Shown: positions 1 through 8,357, counted from the first letter of the stretch. The stretch: 21,495 nucleotides of DNA from GCA-2701705 sp036163455 (GCA_036163455.1 JAYZKL010000030.1:1-21495), one strand, 5' to 3'. The notes: generated by a model from the letters alone, not told the origin. A program made the numbers and translations.

Positions 1-589
1 AAAGAAATCCTTCAACTGTCTTTTTTGGACTTATTGTGGGGCAAAGCAGTGTTGAGCCAAAGTTTTTTCCTATTAAATATGCTGCAGTATCTGAAAAAGA
101 GACTAATACAAATAAAAATATAAAATAATACTTCAGATTATCTTCAATGACATTGTAAGAAAAAATTAAACCTTGGGTATTTGACATAAGGGTTGCGTCA
201 GAAATATTAAAAGAAAGCAAAAGATACCATGAGGATAACATCACAAAAAAAGCCAATACCACAGGGAGTCTTTGCAAAACTACTTTAATAAGCCCTAATC
301 TTAATAAGATATCTAATGAAATAAAAACCCAAAACATAAGATAAATCTTATTAATATAATTTGTTAATGTATAATTGCTAAAATAGAGTAATGCAATCAT
401 CGCAAGAAAAAATAGGATTAATACAATCTTTTTCCTTGAATTCGCAATATCCATGAGATTAATCCATTCATTAAATGCCAATATGGCTATCATGGTAAGA
501 ACTAAACCTAATATTATGGGATTAAAAAAGACTAGTAATAAAATAAAGAAACTAGCCAAAAAAAGTGCAGTTATTATTCTATTAAACAT
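1..589 (-). CDS. cdsA: Phosphatidate cytidylyltransferase, N-terminal part (cut by window edge)
   Basis: CdsA makes CDP-diacylglycerol from CTP and phosphatidic acid in the inner membrane, the branch point for all phospholipids. I translated this frame by hand; it starts with ATG at 589 and is open to base 1, giving 196 codons. The protein begins MFNRIITALFLASFF and consists of successive hydrophobic segments, as expected for this multi-spanning enzyme. Near the window edge it carries the family hallmark SFSDTAAYLIGKNFG followed by SPKKTVEGF, which matches the conserved DTxAYxxG and SPKKTxEG blocks. The C-terminal CDP-binding signature lies outside the window. The start overlaps the end of uppS by 8 bases, so translation is probably coupled. 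Its place after frr-uppS is the usual one in the rpsB operon. Confidence 0.93.
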   Translation of the reverse strand, partial: MFNRIITALFLASFFILLLVFFNPIILGLVLTMIAILAFNEWINLMDIANSRKKIVLILFFLAMIALLYFSNYTLTNYINKIYLMFWVFISLDILLRLGLIKVVLQRLPVVLAFFVMLSSWYLLLSFNISDATLMSNTQGLIFSYNVIEDNLKYYFIFLFVLVSFSDTAAYLIGKNFGSTLLCPTISPKKTVEGFL

Positions 590-1313
590 CACTTTTTTTT
601 GACGGTCTAGATTGGGTAAGTGCTCCAAATGTTCTTTCCCTTTCTTGAAACCACTTTATAGCCTTATCTAAATCAGAAATATCAAAATCTGGCCATAAGC
701 ATTCAGTAAAATATAATTCTGTATAGGCATGCTGCCATAATAAAAAATTACTTAACCTATATTCTCCACCTGTTCTAATTAACAGATCTGGACAATTTGA
801 ATAGGTTGACAGATATTTTTCAATATTCTCTTCTGTTAAACTATTTATATCAACTTTATAATTATTTTCTTCAACTAATTTTTTAAAAGCATTTAATAAG
901 TCCCATCGGCCTCCATAGTTCACAGCTAGATTTAGGGTCATGCCAGTATTAGCCCTTGTTAATTTCTCAGCATTATCTATTCTTTTTATTAATGTCTTTG
1001 AAAACCCTTCATAATTTCCGATAAATCTAATTTTAATATTGTTTCCATCTAATTCAGAAATATATTCATCTATCGATTTCTTAAATAAGCTCATCAAAAA
1101 ATCTACTTCATAATTAGGTCTTTTCCAATTTTCACTGCTGAATGCAAAAAGAGTCAATTCTGATATTTGTCTTAATGAACAAGCACGTACAATTTTTGTA
1201 ATTACTTTTACTCCAGACCGATGCCCATATGCTCTTGGCATGCTTTTTTGTTGAGCCCATCTTCCATTGCCATCCATAATTATTGAAATATGTTTAAGGA
1301 GTTTATTTGACAT
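582..1313 (-). CDS. uppS: Undecaprenyl (di-trans,poly-cis) diphosphate synthase
   Basis: UppS adds isopentenyl units in cis to farnesyl diphosphate to make the C55 lipid carrier for peptidoglycan and surface polysaccharides; it is a soluble or peripheral enzyme. The 243-residue length is normal. The N-terminal MDGNGRWA motif (residues 13-20) supplies the catalytic aspartate D14, the equivalent of D26 in E. coli. The conserved GGRWDLLNA lies at 134-142, and the C-terminal signature LLIRTGGEYRLSNFLLWQ lies at 177-194, with R180, R186 and S188 for diphosphate binding. The ATG at 1313 is 2 bases after the frr stop and the end overlaps cdsA, fitting one co-translated operon. Confidence 0.97.
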   Translation of the reverse strand: MSNKLLKHISIIMDGNGRWAQQKSMPRAYGHRSGVKVITKIVRACSLRQISELTLFAFSSENWKRPNYEVDFLMSLFKKSIDEYISELDGNNIKIRFIGNYEGFSKTLIKRIDNAEKLTRANTGMTLNLAVNYGGRWDLLNAFKKLVEENNYKVDINSLTEENIEKYLSTYSNCPDLLIRTGGEYRLSNFLLWQHAYTELYFTECLWPDFDISDLDKAIKWFQERERTFGALTQSRPSKKSDV

Positions 1314-1315
1314 GC

Positions 1316-1873
1316 TTAGACTTCGCTGATTTCAGTTATTTTTTTGGATATAACTTCTTCAGATATTTTGATGTATTTATCAGTCATTTCCTGAATTTCA
1401 ATTGTATAATCTCTTTCAAAATCTTTTGAAATCTTTTTATCTTTTTCTAGATTGCTAATAGAAGTATTAGTATTTCTTCTTATGTTTCTAAGGACAATTT
1501 TTGTATTTTCTGCTTCTTTTTTTACAACTTTTATTAGCTCTTCTCTTCTGTCTTGTGTAAGAGGCGGTATCTTTATGTGTATATTTGTTCCATTAACAGT
1601 AGGAGTTAATCCTAATCCTGATTCATGTATTGCTTTTTCAATAGACTGTATCGCATTCTTATCCCATACATTTAGAGTTATTGTTGAGCCATCAGTTACA
1701 CTAATATTTGCTAATTGTTTTAATGGAGTTTTTGCATCAAAATAATCAGCCTCCACTTGATCTAACATGCTCGGATTTGGTCTTCCTGCTCTAATTTTTC
1801 CTAATGATTGATGCAGAGAATCAATTGATTTGATCATTAAATTATCAGTCTCTTTTTTTATTTCTTTAAACAT
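1316..1873 (-). CDS. frr: Ribosome recycling factor
   Basis: RRF splits the post-termination ribosome together with EF-G. The 185-residue length is exactly the family norm. The N-terminal helix carries LGKIRAGRPNPSML, the counterpart of the RTGRASPSLL block of E. coli, and the C-terminal helices carry the conserved RREELIKVVKKEAE and VLRNIRRNTN segments that touch 23S rRNA. The start is the ATG at 1873; the Shine-Dalgarno element is weak, a GGT close to the start with AGGTGG further upstream. frr follows tsf after a 79-base spacer where most bacteria have pyrH, and is followed by uppS after 2 bases. Confidence 0.97.
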   Translation of the reverse strand: MFKEIKKETDNLMIKSIDSLHQSLGKIRAGRPNPSMLDQVEADYFDAKTPLKQLANISVTDGSTITLNVWDKNAIQSIEKAIHESGLGLTPTVNGTNIHIKIPPLTQDRREELIKVVKKEAENTKIVLRNIRRNTNTSISNLEKDKKISKDFERDYTIEIQEMTDKYIKISEEVISKKITEISEV

Positions 1874-1906
1874 ACCTATATTACCATTGCCACCTATAAT
1901 ATCATC

Positions 1907-1940
1907 ATAGGGTATTTTTCTAAGTTTTTATAGGGTATTT
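1907..1940. repeat. Pair of 11-base direct repeats in the tsf-frr spacer
   Basis: The plus-strand word atagggtattt occurs at 1907-1917 and again at 1930-1940, 23 bases apart start to start, about two helical turns. A 9-base core (agggtattt) recurs at 14642-14650 just downstream of lon. In minus-strand RNA the first copy is followed by a short hairpin, CCTAT pairing with ATAGG, close to the frr start. The function is unknown. It could be a protein-binding site or chance in AT-rich DNA. Confidence 0.4.
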
Positions 1941-1952
1941 AATAATTTAGTA

Positions 1953-2822
1953 TTATTTAATTTGATTATAGACTTCTTGCGCAAAATCATCTTTTTCTTT
2001 ATCAATTCCCTCTCCTAATTCATAGCGAACAAAGCCAATTATTTTATTATTTTTTATTATTTTTTTTAATGTTGTGGTGTCATCTTTTATAAATGGTTGA
2101 TTAAGGAGAGTATTACTGTCTAAAAATTTTTTAACTTTTCCATCAAGTATATTTCTTTTAATATCATCTTTTTTATTTATTTTATCTAACTCAGATTTAT
2201 AGATATCTTTTTCAGTGGCTAGTATTTTTTTATCTACCGAGTCATGATCAATTGCTAATGGATGTGATGCAACTATTTGCATAGCAATATCTTTACAAAG
2301 CGATTCATCCTTATTTTCTAAAATAACGACTGCTCCTATTTTCCCGTTATGCACATATCCACCAACATAATTATTGTCAGTCTGCTTTTTCATAATATAT
2401 CTTCTTATAAGTATATTTTCACCTAGCTTTGTTATGATATTCTTCCTCATAGTTTCTATATCATTATAGAGATCAGTGGTTTTATCTGAATTAAAGTCAT
2501 CATAATTAGCTCTACTGGATAATATAATCTTTGAAGCTATATCATTTACAAATTTTTTAAAATCATCACTACGAGCAACAAAGTCTGTTTCTGAATTTAC
2601 CTCAATTAAGAGCGATTGATTATTTTCTATAAGCAAATATACTAATCCTTCTGCAGCTGTCCGAACAGATTTTTTATCTGCTTTTACGCCTTCTTCTGAT
2701 CTCATTAATTTGACAGCTTCATCTAAATCGCCATCAGTTTTATTTAAATATTTTTTACAATCTAAAATTCCAGCCCCTGTGATATCTCTAAGCTGTTTTA
2801 AAAGATTCAAATCTTCTTTCAT
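1953..2822 (-). CDS. tsf: Translation elongation factor Ts
   Basis: EF-Ts is the nucleotide exchange factor that regenerates EF-Tu-GTP in the cytoplasm. The protein has 289 residues, close to the 283 of E. coli. The N-terminal UBA-like domain carries LRDITGAGILDCKKYL (11-26), the first family signature, and the EF-Tu-contacting motif TDFVARSDDF lies at 79-88. The two core subdomains follow with normal spacing. The start ATG at 2822 lies 8 bases after the rpsB stop, the universal rpsB-tsf pairing, so both are probably made from one mRNA. The gene is rich in lysine, asparagine and isoleucine, in line with the low GC content of its neighbours. Confidence 0.97.
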   Translation of the reverse strand: MKEDLNLLKQLRDITGAGILDCKKYLNKTDGDLDEAVKLMRSEEGVKADKKSVRTAAEGLVYLLIENNQSLLIEVNSETDFVARSDDFKKFVNDIASKIILSSRANYDDFNSDKTTDLYNDIETMRKNIITKLGENILIRRYIMKKQTDNNYVGGYVHNGKIGAVVILENKDESLCKDIAMQIVASHPLAIDHDSVDKKILATEKDIYKSELDKINKKDDIKRNILDGKVKKFLDSNTLLNQPFIKDDTTTLKKIIKNNKIIGFVRYELGEGIDKEKDDFAQEVYNQIK

Positions 2823-2830
2823 TGTTATAC

Positions 2831-3685
2831 CTATTTTTTCTTTTCTTCTGTTTCTGCTTTAACTATTTTTTTCTGTGGCTTTTTTTTGTGAGCTGTTGAT
2901 TGATTCTTCTTAGCATCAACCTTTACAACTTGTTTTTTTCTAACGCTTTTTTTATTAGCATTATTTTTGTCTGTTACATTTGATTTAATAGGTGTTTTAA
3001 CTATATTTTTAGTTGTATTAGCAATCTTCTCTGAAATTAATCTTATAAATAACTCTATTGATTTCATTGAATCATCATTTGCAGGTATCATATAATCAAC
3101 ACCTTCATAGGAGTTATTACTATCTACTAAAGCTATTACAGGGATATTTAATTTATTTGCTTCTTGAATTGCAATTCTTTCATATCTTGTATCAACTACA
3201 AATAAAGCATCAGGAGTTTTATCTAAATCCTTTATTCCTTCTAAATTTTTATTAAGTTTGACAATTAATTTTTTTATTTTTAGTGATTCTTTTTTTGTAA
3301 GATTATTAGTATGTTCCAAGTCTAATTGTTTTTTAAGGTTATCTAGCTTAGAAATTGATTTTTTTACCGTATTAAAGTTTGTAAGCATTCCTCCCAACCA
3401 ACGATTATTCACGTATGGCATTTTTGCTTCTTTTGCATATTTCATTATAATTTCTTTAGCTGCTCTTTTGGTACCAACAAAAAGTATTTTTGAGTTTTTA
3501 GCTGCAAGTTCTGTTATAAACCCAAGAGCCTTAGTGAAGCTATCTGCGGTCTTTTCAAGATTAATAATATGTAGCTTTTTGTGAGTTGTATAAATATAGG
3601 GCTGCATTTTTGGATTCCAGTACTTGGATTGATGACCAAAATGGACTCCAGCCTCAAACATTTCTTTTATAGAGATATCAGCCAT
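2831..3685 (-). CDS. rpsB: 30S ribosomal protein S2 with basic C-terminal extension
   Basis: S2 binds late on the back of the 30S subunit between head and body. Residues 1-222 align with the whole S2 fold: FEAGVHFGHQS (10-20), WNPKMQPYIY (23-32), NNRWLGGMLTNF (93-104) and PDALFVVD (158-165). The protein is 284 residues against 241 in E. coli. The excess is a low-complexity tail (about 223-284) rich in lysine, with several KK and KKK runs, and it looks disordered. Alignment continues to the native end, so the tail is an addition rather than a frameshift. The gene is first in its operon; the leader of about 60 bases could host S2 autoregulation as known in other gammaproteobacteria, but I cannot show that fold here. 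Confidence 0.97.
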   Translation of the reverse strand: MADISIKEMFEAGVHFGHQSKYWNPKMQPYIYTTHKKLHIINLEKTADSFTKALGFITELAAKNSKILFVGTKRAAKEIIMKYAKEAKMPYVNNRWLGGMLTNFNTVKKSISKLDNLKKQLDLEHTNNLTKKESLKIKKLIVKLNKNLEGIKDLDKTPDALFVVDTRYERIAIQEANKLNIPVIALVDSNNSYEGVDYMIPANDDSMKSIELFIRLISEKIANTTKNIVKTPIKSNVTDKNNANKKSVRKKQVVKVDAKKNQSTAHKKKPQKKIVKAETEEKKK

Positions 3686-3832
3686 AAAAGATAATTAACC
3701 CTTCTTTAATCTTATTTATAATTGCTTCAAAATTTATCATGATTATTATAGGAAGTTTTTATCACATTTACATGGATTCAACAATAAAAATCTGATAATT
3801 TGAGCTAAAAAGTGTCATTTGAGTTATAAATT
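3686..3832. promoter_or_regulatory. Divergent rpsB / map control region
   Basis: This is the 147-base gap between the start codons of rpsB (minus) and map (plus). For rpsB there is a perfect TATAAT on the minus strand at 3750-3745, about 60 bases before the start codon. The -35 is poor (TGTAAA, 16-base spacer). A GAAGGG lies about 13 bases before the rpsB ATG, so it is a distant ribosome-binding site unless a small AAAGA/TCTTT hairpin brings it closer. For map I see only AT-rich -10-like words (gataat at 3794-3799) with no convincing -35. Confidence 0.4.
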
Positions 3833-4612
3833 ATGGTTGATATCAAATCAGAGAGCGATATTAGAAAAATGAGGGTTGCTGGCAGACTTGCATCCGAAGT
3901 CCTAGAAATGATTGAAGAGCATGTTGTTCCAGGTGTAACAACAGGGTTATTGGATGAAATTTGTCATAATTACATTGTACAAAAACAAAATGCGATCCCA
4001 GCTCCTTTGAATTATAAAGGTTTTCCTAAATCTATTTGTACTTCTATTAATCATCAGGTCTGTCACGGGATACCCTCTAAGGAAAAAAAACTTAAAGAAG
4101 GTGATATTATAAATATAGATGTAACTGTAATAAAAGATGAATTTCATGGTGATACAAGCAAGATGTTTTTTGTTGGAAAAACATCTGTCTTAGCAAAAAG
4201 ACTATGTGAAATCACAAAAGAATGTATGATGAAAGCAATAAATTTAGTAAAACCTGGTCTCCATCTTGGTGATATTGGAGCAATAATAGAAGAGCATGCA
4301 ACAAAGCATAATTTTTCTGTAGTAAGGGATTATTGTGGACATGGTATTGGTAAAAAATTTCATGAATTACCACAGATACTACATTATGGGACTAAGAATA
4401 CTGGTATGAAACTGGAAGAAGGTATGACCTTTACTATAGAACCAATGATAAACTCTGGTGGAGAAAAAACTAGATTACTTGGTGACGGATGGACAGTTGT
4501 GACCCAAGATCATTCTTTATCAGCTCAGTATGAACATACTATTTTGGTAACCAGTAATGGTTATGAAGTTTTGACTATAAGAAATGAAGAAAAAGGATTA
4601 GAGTTTAAATAA
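3833..4612 (+). CDS. map: Type I methionine aminopeptidase
   Basis: Map removes the initiator methionine from nascent proteins. The 259-residue protein is a complete type Ia (short) enzyme without an N-terminal zinc-finger extension. All five metal ligands are present at the positions expected from E. coli minus one: D96 and D107 (in DIINIDVT and FHGDTS), H170 (CGHGIG), E203 (TIEPM) and E234 (YEHT). The substrate-contacting H78 is also there (CHGIP). The start is the ATG at 3833, with only a weak GAG about 10 bases upstream. Divergence from rpsB is the common bacterial arrangement. In many gammaproteobacteria glnD follows, but here dapE does after 3 bases, so map and dapE are likely one operon. 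Confidence 0.97.
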   Translation: MVDIKSESDIRKMRVAGRLASEVLEMIEEHVVPGVTTGLLDEICHNYIVQKQNAIPAPLNYKGFPKSICTSINHQVCHGIPSKEKKLKEGDIINIDVTVIKDEFHGDTSKMFFVGKTSVLAKRLCEITKECMMKAINLVKPGLHLGDIGAIIEEHATKHNFSVVRDYCGHGIGKKFHELPQILHYGTKNTGMKLEEGMTFTIEPMINSGGEKTRLLGDGWTVVTQDHSLSAQYEHTILVTSNGYEVLTIRNEEKGLEFK

Positions 4613-4615
4613 TAA

Positions 4616-5746
4616 ATGCAAGAAAAAATAATAAATATCTTAGAAAAACTAGTCTCTTATCAATCCATCACTCCCAACGATGAAGGTTGTCAGGATTTTA
4701 TTGCAAATTACTTACAGGACTTAGGTTTTGGAATAACTAAAAAGAAGTATGATGATGTTGATAATCTAATAGCAAAAAAAGGGTTTGGAAAACCTATTAT
4801 TGCTTTTGCTGGACATACAGATGTAGTTCCTGCTGGTGATGTAGAAAAATGGAATAGCAATCCATTTAAACTTACTAAAAATAAAGGCGCTGTTGTAGGA
4901 CGCGGTGTTGCTGATATGAAAGGAAGTATTGCATGCATGTTAATAGCCATTGAACATTTTCTGGATTCTAATCCATCACATAATGGGTCTATCGTTGTTG
5001 TTTTAACAAGTGATGAAGAAGGAATTGCGATTAATGGTATTAAAAAACTAATTGAAGAAAATGACTTACAAAAGAATGAAATAGATATGTGTTTAATCGG
5101 TGAGCCGACATCAAAAAAATCTTTTGGAGATACAATTAAAATTGGTAGAAGAGGTTCGCTGTCGGCTAAAGTAAAAGTCCTTGGATTACAGGGTCATATT
5201 GCTTATCCAAATAATGCAGTTAACCCGATACATAAAGTCATACCAGTAATTAATGAATTGACTAATACCGAATATGACAAAGGGAATAAATTTTTTCCTC
5301 CAACATCATTTCAGATTTCAAATATTAATAGTGGCGTAGGTGTAGATAATGTAATTCCTGGAGAATTATTATTAAATTTTAATTTTAGATACTCTCCTGA
5401 AATAACGAAAAATAAACTTATGTCAATGGTTGAAGATTTATTTAATAAGCATGGTTTAAATTATGATATATCATGGCACCATTCTGGTGAACCGTATTTA
5501 TCATCTCAAGAAAAATTTTTAGACATCTGTTGTGATTCTATAAAAGCAATTTTAAAGGTAAATCCTGAAATATCTACAGATGGCGGAACTTCTGATGGAA
5601 GATTTTTAGCAAAAATATGTAATCAAGTTATAGAGTTTGGTTTAGTGAATGAATCTATACATAAAATAAATGAGAATACCAAAGAACAGGATTTAGTTTT
5701 ATTATCAAAAATTTATGAAAAGATTTTATCTAAATCATTATCTTAA
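4616..5746 (+). CDS. dapE: Succinyl-diaminopimelate desuccinylase
   Basis: DapE hydrolyses N-succinyl-LL-2,6-diaminopimelate in the succinylase branch of lysine and meso-DAP synthesis, so it feeds both protein and peptidoglycan. At 376 residues it is essentially the length of the E. coli enzyme (375). The di-zinc site is intact and at almost identical numbering: H67 and D69 (GHTDVVP), D100 (GVADMKG), the catalytic E134 and ligand E135 (SDEEG), E163 (GEPT) and H349 (ESIHK). The TDGGTSDGRF block (321-330) distinguishes DapE from the related ArgE and CPG2 peptidases. It starts 3 bases after map and ends directly against the convergent yejF stop, with no room for a separate terminator. Confidence 0.96.
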   Translation: MQEKIINILEKLVSYQSITPNDEGCQDFIANYLQDLGFGITKKKYDDVDNLIAKKGFGKPIIAFAGHTDVVPAGDVEKWNSNPFKLTKNKGAVVGRGVADMKGSIACMLIAIEHFLDSNPSHNGSIVVVLTSDEEGIAINGIKKLIEENDLQKNEIDMCLIGEPTSKKSFGDTIKIGRRGSLSAKVKVLGLQGHIAYPNNAVNPIHKVIPVINELTNTEYDKGNKFFPPTSFQISNINSGVGVDNVIPGELLLNFNFRYSPEITKNKLMSMVEDLFNKHGLNYDISWHHSGEPYLSSQEKFLDICCDSIKAILKVNPEISTDGGTSDGRFLAKICNQVIEFGLVNESIHKINENTKEQDLVLLSKIYEKILSKSLS

Positions 5747-7336
5747 TTAATCTAGAAATGATGATTTGATTAAATCCTTAGTATAATCTTCTTTTGGATT
5801 TTTAAAAATCTGATTAACAAAATTATTTTCTATAATTTTTGAATCTTTAATTATATAGATTCTGTGAGCTATAGATCTAATCAGCTTTAAATCATGGCTG
5901 ATAAAACAGTAACTTATAGAATACTTTTCTTGCAATGAAACAAGAAGTTCAAGGATATTTTTTTGAACAACAACATCTAATGCGCTAGTGGGTTCATCTA
6001 ATATAATAAGTTTTGGTTTCATTGATAATGCTCTAGCTATTGCAATCCTTTGTCTTTGGCCTCCTGAAAATTGGTGTGGGTAACGTGTCAACATATCTTT
6101 GTCTAGACCTACTTCTGATAGAAGTGTTTCACAAGCTTTATTTAAATCAATAATATCTTTTTCTTTTTTAAATTCTAGTATTCCTTCTGATAAGATTTCT
6201 TTTATAGTTAATCTAGGAGATAAAGACGAAAATGGGTCTTGAAAAACTATTTGAAAGCTCTTACGTTGATTTCTAAGTTCTTGCTTATTAATTCGTTTTA
6301 AATTTTGTTCATTAAACTTAACTGTTCCGTTATAAGATAATAATTGTAAAATTGCTAATCCAAGAGTAGTTTTACCTGAACCTGATTCTCCTACAATACC
6401 CACAGTCTCTCCTTCTCTAATAGAAATACTTACATCATCTAATGCTGTAAAAAATTTCTTCTTACTTTCAAAAAAACTATTCTCTACTAAAAATTTACAT
6501 CTTAGTTTATCTACTTCTAGTATAGTTTTCCCATGAACTTGATCAGTTACTAATCTTTTAGGTTGGCTTGCAATTAATTCTTTTGTATATTGATTTTTTG
6601 GACTGCTAAATATCTGATTAGTCGTTCCCTCTTCAATCACATTTCCATTTTTGAGTATCAAAATATCATCTGCATACCTCTTAACTAAATCTAAATCATG
6701 TGATATTAAAATAAGAGACATCATTTTTTTTTCTTTCAAAGATTTTAATAATTCTAAAATTTGTAATTGCAATGTAACATCAAGTGCTGTAGTTGGTTCA
6801 TCTGCAATTAAAATATCAGGATTACAAACTAGAGCAATTGCAATCATAACTCTCTGTCTTTGTCCACCTGATAACATATATGGGTAACTATTTAAAATTT
6901 TTTCTGTTTTTTCTAAACCAGTTTGTATTAATATTTCTTTAGATAGAAATTGAACCTTTTGTCTTTCCGAGGTGATATGAAGTTTAATTATTTCTTCTAA
7001 TTGTTTTTTTATTGTTTGGACTGGATTTAACGATAGCATTGGTTCCTGAAAAATCATAGAGATTTTATTTCCCCTAATCTTTCTTAATTCACTATCATTT
7101 AAAGTTGCAATCTCAAGTCCATTAAAATGAATTGTCCCAGAATCAATATTGAAATTATCTGGGTCTAATAATTTAGTAATAGATAAGCCTGTTAGAGTTT
7201 TTCCGGACCCTGATTCTCCTACAATACCTAATGTCCTTCCTTGTTGTAATTCAAATGAAACATTATTAAGAAGCCTTTGATTTGATATGTCGTTCTTCAG
7301 TGTTATGGATAAGTTATTTACTTTTAGTATATTCAT
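5747..7336 (-). CDS. yejF: Peptide ABC transporter, fused double ATPase subunit (YejF)
   Basis: This cytoplasmic ATPase powers the YejABEF importer. Two ABC domains sit in one chain of 529 residues, as in E. coli YejF. Domain 1 has Walker A GESGSGKT at 40-47, signature LSGGQ at 155-159, Walker B ILIADE at 175-180 and the switch histidine in SHD (212-214). Domain 2 has Walker A GESGSGKT at 316-323, FSGGQ at 423-427 and Walker B LIILDE at 443-448. Both sites look catalytically complete. A short region around 240-275 links domain 1 to domain 2 and resembles the oligopeptide-type C-terminal segment. The ATG overlaps the yejE stop in an ATGA, so translation is coupled. It is the last gene of the yej operon. 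Confidence 0.94.
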   Translation of the reverse strand: MNILKVNNLSITLKNDISNQRLLNNVSFELQQGRTLGIVGESGSGKTLTGLSITKLLDPDNFNIDSGTIHFNGLEIATLNDSELRKIRGNKISMIFQEPMLSLNPVQTIKKQLEEIIKLHITSERQKVQFLSKEILIQTGLEKTEKILNSYPYMLSGGQRQRVMIAIALVCNPDILIADEPTTALDVTLQLQILELLKSLKEKKMMSLILISHDLDLVKRYADDILILKNGNVIEEGTTNQIFSSPKNQYTKELIASQPKRLVTDQVHGKTILEVDKLRCKFLVENSFFESKKKFFTALDDVSISIREGETVGIVGESGSGKTTLGLAILQLLSYNGTVKFNEQNLKRINKQELRNQRKSFQIVFQDPFSSLSPRLTIKEILSEGILEFKKEKDIIDLNKACETLLSEVGLDKDMLTRYPHQFSGGQRQRIAIARALSMKPKLIILDEPTSALDVVVQKNILELLVSLQEKYSISYCFISHDLKLIRSIAHRIYIIKDSKIIENNFVNQIFKNPKEDYTKDLIKSSFLD

Positions 7337-8346
7337 GATGACCTTGAATCGAATGATTCACGAATACCTTCGCCAATAAATATCAATAACATTAGAGTTC
7401 CAACTAAAACTAAAAAAGTTGTCAATGATAACCACCAAGCTTCAATATTTTCTTTACCTTGCGAAAGAAGTTCTCCCAAACTAGGAGTGTTTGGAGGCAC
7501 TCCTAATCCTAAAAAATCTAGACTTGTTAAAATTAAGATAGCGCCACTTATCCTAAATGGAAGAAAAGTAATTACTGAAATCATACTATTTGGCAAAATG
7601 TGTCTGAAAATAATTTTTAGATCTGAAAGTCCGAGCGCTCTTGCTGCTGTGACATAATCTAGATTGCGTCCTTTTAGAAATTCAGCTCTTACATAATCTG
7701 AAAGACTCATCCAACCAAAAAGTGACAGCAACAAAACTAGTAAAAATATACTAGGCTCAAAAAGAGAAGAAAAAATGATAAGAAGATATAATTCAGGCAT
7801 TGAGCTCCAAATTTCAATAAATCTTTGTAAGAATAAATCTGTTCTACCAGCAAAATATCCCTGAATAGCACCAAAGAAAATTCCTATTATTATTCCTATA
7901 GCAGTTAGTATAAATGCAAAAATAACTGAAAGACGAAAACCATATATCAGGCGAGCTAAAACATCTCTTCCTCTATCATCTGTTCCAAGATAATTAAATT
8001 GTGAGGGTGGAGCTGGATTAGGAGTGGCGTTATTTAAATTAATGCTATTATAAGAATGTGGGTTTATAGGAAAAATTGCCCAATTATCAGCTTTATTAAT
8101 TTTTGTTGTTATAAAATATCCTTTATAGTCAGCTTCTGTATCAAATGCGCCGCCTAATTCTTTATCCGTATAATTAAAAATAATTGGCGCATATATCTTA
8201 TTATCTAATTTCATAATTAATGGTTTATCATTGCTGATAAATTCTGCAAACAAGCTAAGGATAAATAGAAATAAAAAAATATATAAACTAAATAAATTTC
8301 TTTTATTTAACTTAAATTTTAGCCATGTATTAGCAATGTTTGACAT
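7333..8346 (-). CDS. yejE: Peptide ABC transporter permease (YejE)
   Basis: One of the two inner-membrane permeases of the YejABEF importer. It has 337 residues, an N-terminal membrane segment (about 18-38), then a long periplasmic loop ending in YLGTDDRGRDVLARL, a hallmark of the DppC/OppC type of permease. Further membrane helices follow, and the cytoplasmic EAA loop, ARALGLSDLKIIFRHILPN, docks on the ATPase. The large periplasmic insert between the first helix and the permease core is typical of YejE rather than OppC. The gene starts with ATG at 8346, 11 bases after yejB, and overlaps yejF by 4 bases. Confidence 0.93.
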   Translation of the reverse strand: MSNIANTWLKFKLNKRNLFSLYIFLFLFILSLFAEFISNDKPLIMKLDNKIYAPIIFNYTDKELGGAFDTEADYKGYFITTKINKADNWAIFPINPHSYNSINLNNATPNPAPPSQFNYLGTDDRGRDVLARLIYGFRLSVIFAFILTAIGIIIGIFFGAIQGYFAGRTDLFLQRFIEIWSSMPELYLLIIFSSLFEPSIFLLVLLLSLFGWMSLSDYVRAEFLKGRNLDYVTAARALGLSDLKIIFRHILPNSMISVITFLPFRISGAILILTSLDFLGLGVPPNTPSLGELLSQGKENIEAWWLSLTTFLVLVGTLMLLIFIGEGIRESFDSRSS

Positions 8347-8357
8347 AGTATATTTTG

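Noticed and set aside
1452..1745. Open frames on the strand opposite frr, rpsB, map, yejF, lon, clpX, clpP, tig and others
   Set aside because: Each lies inside a well-supported gene, has no family motifs, and shows the serine/phenylalanine/leucine-rich composition typical of antisense frames of lysine-rich genes.
5732..5767. Inverted repeat AAATCAT / ATGATTT as a terminator for dapE and yejF
   Set aside because: The stem is AT-rich and only 7 pairs, the loop is 22 bases and no T-run follows on either strand.
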